A DNA stretch of 64,000 nt from Paramormyrops kingsleyae (GCF_048594095.1 NC_132810.1:12099501-12163500), one strand, 5' to 3'. Shown: positions 1-13,800, numbered from the stretch's first letter. Numbers and translations: made by a program. The notes: generated by a model from the letters alone, not told the origin.

Positions 1-1900
1 ACTACATTTCCCCGGGTTTAATTTTAGACACACGCGAACACGGATGTATGTTCTATAAACACGCCGCATCACTAACATCAGATATATAAAAATACATTAG
101 TTCATTTTTAAACACTAATCAGCAATTCTGGACCTCAAGAAATCCGCCGATCGCTGCCATTCGGACCTGCCTGTCGGTGGTGTGATCACGCACACATTTC
201 TGCACCCCACTTCCCTTCGCACGTCAACGGCTAGGCAATATAATGTAGTCCAACACAAAAACACACCAAAGGTTATTTATGGTTAAAATCTACCATCTAC
301 CCACCACACAGTGTTTCAATGACCGAGTCCTAGCAACGTATTAACATTTCTCATATTTCTTATTCCCACCCCGAATGTGACATTATAACACGACCACCAA
401 ATAAACTTGAAATATTTCCGACAAAAGATCTATGTATACGTATGAGTAATCGACCTAGCATTTTCCAGAACACTGGAACACAGTAAATTACACGACCCAA
501 AAAAGACAACATCTACCTCCCAGAAGCCATCTACTTAGACAGCTCTCACACACAAACCACTCCTTCGCACATCTTGTCAAATTAGTTGCTCCGATCACAA
601 GTACGTCGCTCCGAGTAGCGTGGAAAACATCGCAGAGACATGGATCACCAAAAACAATGCAAAGACATCAAAACGCATTTAAAAAGTTCAAACACAGTAA
701 CTAGCACCACAAACGGGTGGACTCACCCTGATCGGAGCTCAGCGATAGCAACGATCACTTCCCGTTCAGTGATCTATGGTTCACAGTAGCCAAGGCCAGT
801 TTATGAAACCAGTCAAGTCCGCTCCTGTTGTTCTCCTCTGCCGAATCGTGCGATATTGTCGGCGATCGCACCGCTCTGTCTCTCCTTTACGCCAAGTGAA
901 AATATTCCCAAAATTAGGAGAAAAAATTAGGAATGCGTGATCCTCGCAGAGGTGTAATTCACTAATTATCTAAAAGTGAATTTAATCCATAGGCAAGCCA
1001 GTTGCTGGGTACTCACCGCGCCGAGCGACAGGATAGTTAGTTACATTGCAGCAGGTACCGAATGCATTAGATATTTTCTATCACATATATAGTAGCATGT
1101 GCGTAACTGCTATATCAGCCCTCTGAAAAAAAAACTGCTGATCTATTCCAGATCGCCACGTCCCTTACAGATCCTAACGCCCTGGGATCTATAGGGGAAG
1201 ATCGAAATGTATATATATGCCGCGTAGTTAGGAGTGAACCACACTAAAGTACAAGCACTTTCTTTTCACGCTGCTTTTTTACATAACAGCATCATCCTCT
1301 CTGTGTTGTCGCATCACATGCTAGGAAAACATGGAGTTTCTTAAAGGGCCACTAACCTTCCCGATACACGCGTTACCTTGTCAGTGTAGACAAAAATATG
1401 GGATGAATTTCTGAAACGTATACCTGAGCGTAAGTTTTAATTACTCTGCTCACACTAAATGTTCACACTAAATTATTCGTCGATTGTAAACGCGGACAAA
1501 ATGCATCTTTTCGCACGGGTGGATCATAATTACACGTATGGCAGAAGACCCACTTCAAGGAAAGGGGAACCAATGTTTGCCTGACGAAAAATGACGATAT
1601 GAATAGTCGGGGGTGGTCGCCGCGATCTTTTTCTCCTTTAAAGACTTCTGGAAAGTTCGCATTGGCTTTTAATGGCTCATCTGACAATGACAACACTGCG
1701 TATATTTAGGTGGGCGGATGCGTGCCAATATGTTTTGGTGGCACCGGGAACCTATGCCCTGCCACATGGGCGTGGCACTAACAATTTCAGCAGAGCCATT
1801 GCAATTGGCAAACATCTAGCTGTCTTTTGAGTCATCAAGCACTGGATTGTATTTAACTATTGCCCACATTGTTCAAACTCACTGTGAACTCTATATGAAA
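1..1900. other. non-coding region with possible 5' exons of a leftward gene
   Basis: No protein-coding exon recognised. On the minus strand, GTGAG donors follow GC-rich segments at 1017 and 727, with CpG and GATCG-rich sequence around them. This would suit non-coding first exons of a gene continuing left. Human BAHD1 lies downstream of IVD in the same direction, so it is a candidate, but nothing here proves it. Confidence 0.3.
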
Positions 1901-2043
1901 TTAAAAGAACCAGTAAATCAAGCATCTCGTGGATTCTCGAGGTAATATACATGTTACACAATTAAGTTGTCTAGAAACGAGTCATCTATATTTGTTCAGT
2001 TCTGTAAAGGAATAATGCTGTATCCTTCAACAAGAACAACGAC

Positions 2044-2106
2044 AATAATAATAATAATAATAATAATTAAATTAATAACAATCATGCTACTAATAATAAT
2101 AACAAT
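2044..2106 (+). repeat. AAT trinucleotide microsatellite
   Basis: Mostly (AAT)n with a few interruptions, in intergenic DNA. Confidence 0.85.
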
Positions 2107-2439
2107 AGAAATATTTTGACCTTGCGGGTCGTCACCTCAAGAGAGTATACCTGAGTTATCCAGTTTACGTTACGAAGTCTTATCTATGAGACCCAATAAT
2201 AAGGCTTATAAAACGCAGCCTGATACGGTTCTGTTATTAAATGTCAAATGTGGGTGCAACAAACGGGAAAAAATTGTGAAAAATCTGGTTTAATGTGCTT
2301 GCCGCCAGTGAGAACAAACCGAATCAATTTATTTGAAAGGGGTGGTTGAATCCATCTCCATATTAATGTGTCCACAGATACTGCTATCAGTTACATCTCC
2401 GGTCTTTAGCACTGATAGCGCGCACTCGCATAGTTCAAA

Positions 2440-2700
2440 TATTTTTTGCAGGGACTTTAGAAGTGCAGGGTTGTCGGTTTTAATTCCATGTGTATGTGGA
2501 GTTTGCATGTTCCCCACATTTAGCGTGAGTTCCTTCCCCTAGGATAAAGACGTACCGTTAAATACATTGCTCATAGTGTGTGGGTGTACATTCCCAGCAG
2601 TGTATTGGCACCCAGTCCTGGGTCTGCCCCTGCCTTGTGCCCTGTGCTGCTATGGATAGACTCCAGATTACCTAAATAAGCAACTGGAAGGTGGATGAAA
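2440..2700 (+). mobile_element. SINE (tail of L2-like fish SINE)
   Basis: Contains GGAGTTTGCATGTTCCCC, then a diverged CTGCCTTGTGCCC...GATAGACTCCAG tail and an AAATAAGCAACTGG end. This order is typical of tRNA-headed fish SINEs with a LINE-like tail. The head is decayed. Confidence 0.55.
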
Positions 2701-3744
2701 AATGGAGGTTCGATTCAATTACCATATTGATATAGAGACTTGCTCTATTAGATTTTGATTCCATTTCCTTCAGCTTGACCACACTTTGGGTTTACCAAGC
2801 CATTTGATTATTTGCCCTTTATAGAATAGCTGGGGCACTGCTATAGCTCAAATAGAATTGAGATCATTTACAGGCTGTCCTTCAGCATTAAGTGCAGACT
2901 ACTGCACCTGTTATAGGCTAAACGAAAACCTTGGACAGTACGTGCAATATCTGGTTCTTCAATTAAATAATTCTATACATAGACTTAATCAGATTACAGA
3001 GGGAAAGTGCATTATTATGAGGTTAAACAAATGAATATAATTTGAGCTCTATGGGCTGCTATAGTTGATTACCTCTACTGGGTAATTGGACTAACAACTC
3101 TGAGGATGTTTTGTAAAATGTTATATTAGGTGTGAGGCAAGCACTGGGTGAGAGTGCATTTGCACCAATTACCAAAGCAGGCTTCTGTCAGATTTATGGC
3201 AGAAATGTCATAATGTCAGAATGCGGTTGAATTTACAAATCATAAACATTACAAAGTGTGAGCATTTGGCTCCAGGCTCCGTATGCCGTTTTGATGCATG
3301 CCTATTTCCCTAATTCGCATCACCTACCCAGCTATATTAAACAGCCACAACTTCATGCATTGTTTTCTTATTATAAAAATGATGCCTTTACATTATATGC
3401 AGCACATACGCACTGTAGCAAGCATGAAACCAATGTTACACTAGTTAGCTCACTAACGAAAAGGGGGGTTTTCATTGCTCTGTTATCACAGTACAAAGAA
3501 GCTTCAGAACAGGGACCTCCACCCCTTTAAGCTGTAAATAGCAGGCTATCCCTAGCCGCTAACAGCAAGCCTCACTTGACAGTCTGTAATTAGTTCCTGT
3601 AAGCCCTGTCTTCACATGTCAGAAGGCACTTCTTTATGACTTCCTTTCATAGTTACACAGTATTAACAGAACATATAAATAATAATCTTTCTTCTGAAAA
3701 AAGAACGTATTTATAAGAACATGTTAGAGTAGAATGGTTTTATA

Positions 3745-3862
3745 GCACTTTGTGTGCAGGGTGTCCCCTGCCTTGTGCCCTATGCTGCCTGGGATTAGCT
3801 CCAGGTTTGCATTGGCTCTGCACCAGATAAGCAGTCAGAAGATGCTTGAATGAATGTGGTTT
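3745..3862 (+). mobile_element. SINE tail fragment
   Basis: Same 3' module as at 2440-2700: CCTGCCTTGTGCCC followed by GGGATTAGCTCCAGG and GATAAGCAG. Only the tail survives. Confidence 0.5.
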
Positions 3863-6800
3863 TACAGAAGCCAAACAGAACAGTGTTGCCTCAGGCCTCC
3901 AGAATTGTGGGTTTAGCTATAGGCCCCCTGGTCAGACTTTCTGTGTTTTTGCTTTTTCTCACACCCGCGATCACATGGGTTTTCTTCAGTTCCCTTAAGT
4001 GACTGCGAACCCCCTCTTAGAGTCAGTGCGTCCAAACGCTCCAAGCTGGTCCCATCCGGTGTGCATTCCAGGATCACAGCGGCGCCTCACGGAAAAGTGA
4101 ATTTTGGAAAGGGAGCGCAACACATGCCACGGTTTAACAGCAGAGAGGCGGCTGAAGAGCTGATTCAGCAACACAGTGCTACCTTGCAGGTGTGCAGGGG
4201 GGGGGGGACACTGTAGATGTGCAACAGCGTGGGCGGGAAGATGATCACGGGGATGCCTGTTGAAAGAGCAAGGTCGTTCGGAGATTTATTGAGTGCTTGC
4301 GTAGGAAATAAACTCAATGGCAAGTTAGAAAAAGAGTGAGTAATACTGAGAAAGCCATTAAAATGAGTGGTGGGTCTTTTCATTCGAGCACTCAGAGAAT
4401 CAAAAAGGCAGCACTGCGTGAGTAGGGGAGGAACAAATTGTGCCAGAGAGATCTCAAAACCTGAGTCAGGGTTAAAAGGTAGGCACATATTTATTTATTT
4501 ATATTTTTTTGGCACTTGAGCCTCCTTCCGTAGAGCTGAGCATTCTTAAACAGCGCTGTGGTGTTTCATCAGAGCGAAACAGAGAGACACTGAATCCTGA
4601 TAGCGGAGAGACAGGAAGGCTGCCATGCTCAGGCGTTCTGTGTCTGCAATGCAGCTTGCCAAGAAAAGCACAAAAGAGCAGTTACTGCATTTTAAAAGAG
4701 GGACGTCGGTGTAAGAGATGTGGAGGAAAGGACAGAGAACAAAGGATAGACAGCTGGGCTATAATTAAAATGAAAAAATGCCCAGGAGTTCATTTAGCCA
4801 AACGTACACATGGATCCACCAGGTAGTACTGTAGTACATTTGCAGCTTCTGGGGGCTCCTGTCCAGGTTCAGGCTGCATCTTTGCCCCGCAGAGTGACCC
4901 CCAACCCCAGAAATGGATTTGCTGGGTCACTTCCTGCGACACACAGCTTCGCGTTAATTAACGTTGGTCTCGCCCACCAGCTCACTGTCCACCTCCCCCC
5001 AGTACTCGGTCGATGTAACGGACTGAATGCGTCAGACGCCAATACCAGGCTGAGTCAGTCTAACGTCAGTCAGCCATTACCTGTGTCATAGAAATTCACC
5101 GTTACGTGACCAGTGCAGAACAACCATGCTGAGTAAGATGAACAGTGTGAATATGTTGAAATTACCATTAAGCAAATGCAAAGAGAACACAGAGACAATA
5201 TTTCTTGTAATTAGACATCCATTCCCTCCCCATTACTAATTATGCTTTCATTTTACCGTTACCGTTCTCATAAATTACCAGTAAAATTCCCACAGACATT
5301 TAATTAGTATAAACTATTAAAAAAACATTGCCCTGTGCCAATGCAGATTAATTATTAATATTCCATTATTAAGTATGGGGAAATTTCCCACGGAGCCATA
5401 TACAAACATATTTATCAGTGCAGATTAGTGAAAGGCCAGGGGCTCTTACAGCATGTACTATTGATGCAAGTGAAGAGTTCTGGATATTCTGCATAGTGAG
5501 ACATAGCTCTCATGTACTAGACTGTACTGTCCTATCTTTTATTAGTTGGTACATTATACTGCGCATTCATTAGCCTGTTTATTCCCATCTAGGAATCATT
5601 TTAGTTCTGTTCTTCCACTCCCTCAGATGTCTGTCATAATGAATAACAAGGCTAGATTACCCACCACAATGGCATATTTAGGAAAATATCAGGACCCTAC
5701 TGTTCCAAAGTCTTGACACTTTCACACTTATATATAGTATGTGTGACACACATATATAATACATATATATCCACTATATATAGTGACGACTGTGACTCAT
5801 TTTTTAAAAACCTTACTTTATGTGAAGCAGAAAAAAAGCCAAAATTTTAAACGATAATTCTTTCTAAATAAAATTCTATAGCTTAGTATTGGGAAGTAAT
5901 ACAGAATTTCTGGTTAAAGGCAGAAAGTAATACAGAAGTAACAGCTTGCAGACAGGCAGAAACAGAAGTGGAGCGTTTATCTTTAACGACGTTCTGATAC
6001 CCCATAATATCAGTGCTCTCAGTGATTGGTGGGGGGGGGGGGGGGGGGTCAGCTGAAATTGCAGGGCAGCCAAGTGGTAATTAAAGGTCTGTGCTTTGAC
6101 ATGCAGGGCCTTGCTGAGCCGTACAGCAGCCCAGCTCTGGCAACACGAGAGCCCCGCCCACTGAGGGACGTCATCTGACTGACAGGGGGGTCGTCAGGGA
6201 GGTGTTGGTACTCTCCGAGAAATGAGGTATGCAGCTGTGCGCTAATTAAGCGTGTACCTTCCCCCCACCCAGAGTCATTTGCTGCAAGAGAATAAGCATA
6301 TGTGTACAGAAACACAGACGCTGAGTGGGCACTATTTAATATATTGTGTGTGTGGAGGACTGGCAAGGGAATCCACCACCCAGTGCTTCCTGGGATGAAC
6401 TACATACTACCCACAATCCTTTGCTGCATAAGCAGTATGAAAATGGTTAAACTGAAGGATGGACAAAGGTTTCACCGAATTCAGCATCTATAACATTACA
6501 CTGTCGTTTGCCTTAAAAGCGATAACCTTTTAACCCGCTTTCAACAACAATCACAGCTTAACGGCAGAAGGATGAGGGCCATGCTTTTTCCAAAATGAAT
6601 CTCAATTATTTAGAACACCTGTTGGCCGTGTGATGAATAATTCAAATTATTCTGTCCATGTTTTCCCAGCATGCTTGGAGTTTCTGAAAACATCAAGACG
6701 ACTCTGAAAACCACAACAAGCAGTGTACATTTCAGGTTTTATTAGGACTCAACTATTTATTATTATTATTGTTGTTGTCCCTGTACACACACAAGGGGGA

Positions 6801-7635
6801 AAAAAAAGAGCTACAGCACCCAACTACTGATTAAAAAATTATGCTACAGAAGCTGCACATCAAATCAGGACATGGTTTTTAATCCTATAATGACACGTCA
6901 TTTTAGTGCTTGTGAGGTACAAATATCCATTAATTGCTCTGGAAGCTTTGCTGGTTCATTTACGACTAGATTTTACAGTCACACAAAAGAAATATTTCTT
7001 CGAGGACATCCCATCATTGATGGAGATGGCCACACTTCCTCATTACAGGGAAAAACCCGTGAACCAAATCACCGAGCATATAAAGTGATGTGTCCTTGTT
7101 TATATTGAGGTCAGATGGGTTTCACAAAGAGAGCAACTATATTTAAATACCAAACAACGGCATGTAAAATTTAAGCGTTCTCAGGTTTCTCGTCAAATAA
7201 TATCATTGGCGGGGGGGGGAGTGGTGGTTTATAGAAGTCGAAAGTCTCTACGCAGGGAATCTGTGTGGATTATGGGAAATGATTTCCCAGAAAAGAAACC
7301 ATGTGGAGATGTCAGAAGGCAGGCTGTTTACACATTATCTTTGCAGGACCTGTTTAGGAGGAAGTCATCTTGTAATGTGAGCAAACTCCCGTCCGCGGTG
7401 GACGATGGCGAGGGGTGAAAACGGGGGTGCAGCATACCACCCAACTTTCACGGGAACTGCCCGAGGAAGCCGTTCCCACTCCTGAACAGCTGCCCCCCTT
7501 CTCATCGCGGGAGACGAAGGGGCTCCCTCCCTTCCTCCAGAGCCATACCGACATCATAGGAAGCCCACAGCTGTCCAAGACTCAGCTGAAGAACCCCTCG
7601 GGGAAAAAGTGTAGCTATCTGTGTGGCCTCAGAGT

Positions 7636-7641
7636 TTTATT
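7636..7641 (-). promoter_or_regulatory. ivd: ivd polyadenylation signal candidate
   Basis: AATAAA on the minus strand, about 40 bases after the stop codon. A second AATAAA overlaps the stop codon itself (7686-7681). Either would give an unusually short 3' UTR, and transcript ends are not visible from sequence alone. Confidence 0.5.
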
Positions 7642-7681
7642 TGACCCCGCCCCCTCCCCCTCCCCCAAAACCCAAGGTGGT

Positions 7682-7815
7682 TTATTTGTACATGGCGTTG
7701 AAGGCTCGGCCAATGACCATTCGGCGGATCTCGCTGGTGCCGGCCCCGATCTCGTATAGCTTGGCGTCACGCAGGAAGCGCCCCAAGGGGTAGTCGTTAA
7801 TGTAGCCGTTGCCCC
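7682..7815 (-). CDS. ivd: ivd exon 12 (C-terminus)
   Basis: Encodes GGNGYINDYPLGRFLRDAKL, then YEIGAGTSEIRRMVIGRAFN and AMYK with a TAA stop. It completes the second acyl-CoA dehydrogenase signature. GAG replaces the segment that holds the catalytic Glu in short- and medium-chain enzymes, as is normal for IVD. Confidence 0.97.
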
Positions 7816-10800
7816 CTGTTGGCAAAAAAAGAAGCATAAATAAATATATCATTATCATTACAATAATCATTGTATTTGGCTTGGGCCAGATGCTCCTGTT
7901 CTTACAGTTCCTCGTCTCCTCCACTCACGCCAGAAATACCACAGAACATCCACTCTGATCCGTAATCTGATCAAAAGGCCCTAATGTAATTCTGCAGGCC
8001 ATATGTGCTATGTTGGATTATTGCATTACGTTTATGGTTTACAAGAAATGTTTCGGCGGTTTTCCGGGGTTTTCTTTACGCACGTTAGCTATTAGTGGAG
8101 GGCACGCCGCCGTAACCACCGCTGAGGTTACCACGTGCTATATTTTGCTTTCAAAGGCAACTTCCTTCACCATCATGCAGCAGGTTGGTTAAGAAAGTTG
8201 GCTGAAGGTTATGGTGCAGCACAGCCAAGCAGGTGGCTGGGCAGGAGGAGCTGCATTTGCTAACGATTACTGCTTCGCCATGACATACGCTGACAAAACC
8301 CTCGCAGGCTGGAACCACTTGGTATGATTAGGGGCCTTAATAATTAAGTCCAGGCTCTCCAGTCTTTAGTCCAGGCTCTCCAAACAAGGTCCAGGGCTGA
8401 ACTTCTTCGTAAGAATGGACTTCACTGGAGGTCAGTTCTGCTTTATGGTGGGACTACAGGTTAAAGGGGTTAGGGTTTATTCATTCTTGTAAAGTTCAAG
8501 AGAGAAAATTATGAGTGGAAAAGATCCCATTTAAAAATTACTGAGTGTAACTGACATGAGAGAGTCCACAGTCCACACTGCGAGGCGGTAACAACTGTCC
8601 ACAGTCCACACTGCGAGGCGGTAACAACTGTCCACAGTCCACACTGCGAGGCGGTAACAAATGTCCACAGTCCACACTGCGAGGCGGTAAAAAATGTCCA
8701 CAGTCCACACTGCGAGGCGGTAACAAATGTCCACAGTCCACACTGCGAGGCGGTAACAAATGTCCACAGTCCACACTGCGTGGCGGTAACAAATGTCCAC
8801 AGTGCCTATTGGATATGTACAGACAGACGGGAATGAAGCAGTAACAAATGCAGAGTTCACACTGTCCAGGCAGAGTCCGCATTGCCATTTAGACAGGTGT
8901 ACACACGAGAACAGAGCAGTAACAAACTCAGTGTCCACTCTACCTTCTGCACAGGTGTAAACACACAGAAATGGAGTGGTAACAAATGCAGAGTCCCCAC
9001 TCCAGGGGGTCTGCACTGCCTTGTGAACAGGTGTAAACACATGGGAATGGAGCGGTAACAAATGCAAAGTTTGAACTGCTTTGCAAACAGATGTAAACAC
9101 ACTGGAATGGGGCAGGAACAAACACAGAGTCCGCACTGCCTTCCGGACATGTGTAAACACGGGAACGGGATAGTAACAAATGCAGAGTCCAAACTGCAGG
9201 GCAGTAACAAATGCAGACACTGCACTGCCTTCTAGACAGGTATAAAAACACGGGAACGAAGGTATAACAAACGCAAAGTCTGCACTATGGGCTGGTAACA
9301 AACGCAGAGTCTGCAGTGTTGGGCAGTAAAAAATGCAGAGTCTGCACTGCCTTCCGGACAGGTGTAAACACACGGGAACAGAGCAGTAACAAATGCAGAG
9401 TCTGCACTGCCTTCCGGACAGGTGTAAACACATGGGAACGGACCGGTAACAACCACACAGTTTGCACCACCTTGGGACAGGTGTAAACACAGAGAAACAG
9501 AGTGGTAACAAACGCCGAGTTCACACTGCCTTTCAGACAGGTGCAAAAACATGAGAATGCAACTATAACAAATGCAAAGTCTCCACTATGGGAAGGTAGC
9601 AAACGCAGAGTGTGCACTGCCTTACAAACAGGTGTAAATACACAAATGGAGTGGTAACAAATGCAGAATCCATACTGCCTTCCAGATAGATGCAAACACG
9701 GGAACAAAGCTGTAACAAACAGAGTCCACACTGTCTTCTGGACAGGTGTAAACACATGGGAACAGAGCGGTAACAAATGCAAAGTTTGCAGCACACAGGA
9801 ATGGAGCTATAAGAAAAGCAGAGATTGCAGTACAGGGTGGTAACAACACTGCCTTCTGGACAGACACTGGTGTCTGCACTGCCCTCTGGACAGACACTGG
9901 TGTCTGCACTGCCCTCTGGACAGACACTGGTGTCTGCACTGCCCTCTGGACAGACACTGGTGTCTGCACTGCCCTCTGGACAGACACTGGTGTCTGCACT
10001 GCCCTCTGGACAGACACTGGTGTCTGCACTGCCCTCTGGACAGACACTGGTGTCTGCACTGCCCTCTGGACAGACACTGGTGTCTGCACTGCCCTCTGGA
10101 CAGACACTGGTGTCTGCACTGCCCTCTGGACAGACACTGGTGTCTGCACTGCCCTCTGGACAGACACTGGTGTCTGCACTGCCTTCTGGACAGACACTGG
10201 TGTCTGCACTGCCTTCTGGACAGGTGTAAGCAGATGGAAACCGGACACTAAGAAACGCAGAGTCCGCACAACCGGCTGCACAGGTATAAACAAACAGGAA
10301 TGGAGTGCTAACAAACGCAGGTGTCTGAATGACATCAGCAGCAATTCCCAAACCCGCCGTGACCGAGCTTTGTGCAGAATGGCCGCCGGGGTCCCTACCC
10401 AGGCACTGGATCCCATCCAGCGCGAGCTGCGTGGCATTCTCAGCGCAGAAGAGGATGACTCCAGCACAGTCCTGCAACAGCACACCGGATCAGAACTCGA
10501 TCGGCCCAGAACAGCTTACTGCAGCAAGTCTGACATTTTAATTTCCAAAAACACACATCCATCCCGGTCTTCAAATTCGAGAATTTTCTTTAACTAAAGG
10601 AGCTTTAAATACAATTTTCTGAGTTTTCTACTATTAGTAAGTTACTTAACCATATATTTTTTTAAATAATGTTCTTAACCTTACTTTTCATTAATCAATA
10701 TTGACTTAAACATAGTACTCCCCGCATTCCTTGCGCTGTTATATATATTCCTGCAGGTTAGTATTCTTACCCATAATCCTCCTTTGGGCCCCATTTGTAA

Positions 10801-13800
10801 CAATTATCAGCACATAAAGGGTGAGAATGAAGTTATATAATGTGCCCACCTCCCTGGGTTTGGGGGGGGGCTCACCTTGGCACTGAAGTGTCCCTTGTCA
10901 CAGGCACGAGCCACGTTGTAGACGTATTGTCGGGATGAGCTCAGCCGCGTATACATGTCTGCCATCTTGCCCTGCAGTAGCTGGGGAGAGTTGGGCGGGG
11001 GGGGACATTTTCAGAGTTCAGTGCATGCCTGATAGCAGGCGCCCCATAAAGACATGCGGGGGGCCACTCCCTCCTCGCCGCCTCCGTCGTACCCTGCCCG
11101 CAGTTCCGAGGGCGGTGCCCGGGTTGCCATTACTGCATTAGCCCGTGGAGGGCAGCTTTCGCCGCTCGACCTCCCTACCAGCTCCGCCCATAATTGCTTC
11201 TGCTTCTCTGGGCTATAAGCAGGCAGAGTAATTGCAAACCTCTTGTATTTATGAGTGACTCACATCTACAGCCCATTTGCAGCTGCTCTCCCTCTCTCTC
11301 ACTCCCCACCCCCCACCCCCCCCCCCCAGCCCTCTCTGTTCCGCTTCCTTCAAAGCCCAGCTCCTTGCCATTTGTGATGGAAAGGCTTTTAAAATCAAAG
11401 CGATTGATTTTCACATTTTCGTATCCCTCATCATACACATACATGCACACGCATGTTCTAGCCCCACCTGGAAGTGTCCTATCTTCTGTCCGAAAGCCTC
11501 TCTGACATGGACGTATGGGATGGCCTGGTCCATTACGGCCTGCATGATGCTGGAAAGCACAAGAGATCAGAGGTCACAAAAGCTATGATCGCATCGGTGT
11601 ATTACAGTAAACAACTGACTTTTGGAATTCTGCAATATTAATTTGGAACTACCTAAAAGAATATGATGCAGCTAGGAGCACACTGTATTACTATATTACT
11701 TCACTACATCGCTACACTGAACAAAGAGAACAAAAAAAAATTGCATTTTACCCCAAAGGTCCACCGGACAGCACCAGCCTTTCCAGGTCCAGCCCGCTCA
11801 TCAAGACATACACACCCTTGTTGAGCAACCCCAGGACATTCTCCTCTTGGTTGGGAGGGATAGACACACGTGAAAATTGACAGAGCTTTTAGAACAGAGC
11901 GAAGATGCCGCAGAGTCAACAAGAAGCAGCAAAAAATCTCCAGGAGATCACAGCAGCTGTGCAGGGGCCAACAGAACAACAAGGAGCACCAAAACAAAAC
12001 GCCTTCATCCTCTGCTATGAGAAAACAACTGCTGTAAGCAGGACTGGGAGCGTCTATAGTTTAGTTTAACCCATGGGAAGGGATCCGTGACGCAAGATCA
12101 ACATCAACCTTTGGGGAGTGTTTAAAAAAAAAAACATGGGGAAGAAAGAGAAGTGGCGCGGGGGAGAGGAAGGGTCCCCAGCGGACAGATCTGAGAGAGC
12201 TAAGCTCATTGTTTAGACACATAGATGGTTCAAAGCCTGCATGCTCCCCATATTGTGGGCAACACCATGGGTTTACACCCAACTGATCTGCAAGTCCCCG
12301 ACGACAACAAGGAGAACCGTTTTGTTTTGCATTTAAATATCATATAGACAGTCTTGTTAGCGCAATAATGGCTGGGAGCCTTGGATAATGTGACCAGAGA
12401 GGTGATCAAGCCATGGAGGGCAGGGGGGGTCTCGATATTGATGCTGGGGACCCACTCCCCTTCCTGAGTGGGCGTCATGAGCTGGTGCTGCTCCGTGACA
12501 GTGAGCAGCTCCGCTAAAAATTAAAAATGTATGGCATGAGGTATGTCCCAGCTGTTGCCATGGAGATGTGATCGCCACACTCTGACTGCATTTTCAGTGC
12601 AAGAAAGCAAAAAACAGGCTTAAATACATACAAAGTTATACACATTTATATAATTTTGTATGCATTTAAATGGAATCATAATTTTCTAGCACTGGAAAAA
12701 AATACTTAAGCTGGAAATTGCACAAGAGTTGTTGGGGTTGGAGAACAGAAAGCCAGACTGCATTTACTAAACTCATACAGAAACACTGGAGCTGGTACTG
12801 AAACAGGCTGACCCAGACACACATCACAGATTAACACGGCACTAGCTGGGAGGATTTTCAGCCCCACAGGCAGAGTAGAGAGGATTGCTGTGAGAGTTTA
12901 AATTTCAGGAGGCAGGAGTTCAGATCTCAAACCAACTTTCCAACATGCTAGGGGGGGGGGCACCATTTGGACGGGCAGCACTTGTAAGGAGTAGCTCCAA
13001 GGAACATTATAGATATGCCAGATAATTTGTTGGATTTAAAGTAGTCTGGGGTAAATGTATGCGATCATCTAGCCCAGACTACCTTAAATCCAACAAGTTA
13101 TCCGACTAAGCAAGAAATCCGGTTTTGTGAAACAGGCCCCAGACTTCATATTTATGTAGCTTATTAATGTTTATTCTCCACCCCATGAGATGGGAGCCTC
13201 TCGGGCTGAACCGCAGCCATCCGGCCTCTCGGACTTCCCACCTGGCACCTTGCAGTCCTCAAAGACCAGCTCGCAAGTGTTGGAGCCTCGCATGCCCAGC
13301 TTGTCCAGCTTCTGGGCGGTACTGAATCCTGGTATACCCTGGGGAGGCGGGGTGGGGGAGGGGGGACAAGTCACAGCTGGCAGGGGGAGGCGTTAAGAGG
13401 CACCGGTACTGAGGTGACGGGAGCTGGAGCGCATGGCGGGGGCTCGGTCACGCTGAACTCACGCTGAACTCTGCAAACAGTCACTGCAATTTCTACGTCT
13501 TTTTATTCAACCCTATACTGTGACATAATATTAAACGACAGGCTCTCTTTACACCTCCCCCTCTGAGACCTAAGATGAGTCATATGAATCCTTAACAGGC
13601 AGTTTAAAGAGCAGCCTGCATTAGGGCAAAATGCTCAAAAATATATCAAGCAGCCAACTTTCATGTGAGCAGTGTGGACAGGAAAACACACTAAACTGAT
13701 TTATTACTCACGCCCATACAAGAGGAATGATCTCAAAAAATAATTAGCTGTGCAAATAATGTGTAAATAATTATATTTACAATTTACTTTTATGAAGCCA

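Larger units (their letters stand above)
1901..7635. other. intergenic region 3' of ivd
   Basis: No supported exon. It holds an AAT microsatellite, two SINE copies, an AT-rich TATA tract near 5725-5785 and a run of about 20 G at 6030-6048. The short reading frames have no recognisable domains. Confidence 0.6.
7816..10398 (-). other. ivd: ivd intron 11
   Basis: The 2.58 kb intron between exons 11 and 12. About two thirds is a layered tandem array. The rest (7816-8560) has no recognisable feature. Confidence 0.85.

Noticed and set aside
4165..5091. Frames of about 100 residues on both strands
   Set aside because: No domain, no splice context and no codon pattern. Likely chance frames in intergenic DNA.
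6049..6366. Minus-strand 105-residue frame
   Set aside because: Crosses a poly-G tract region with no recognisable similarity, and has no matching exon borders.
9848..10226. CRISPR-like regular array
   Set aside because: There are no unique spacers between repeats, the units are simple tandem copies, and the genome is vertebrate.
8531..10485. Long overlapping frames on both strands (up to 326 residues) rich in Cys or Ser/Gly repeats
   Set aside because: They follow tandem repeats with periods of 30, 33 and 60, all multiples of three, so any frame without a stop in one unit stays open. They lie in an ivd intron and run over exon 11.
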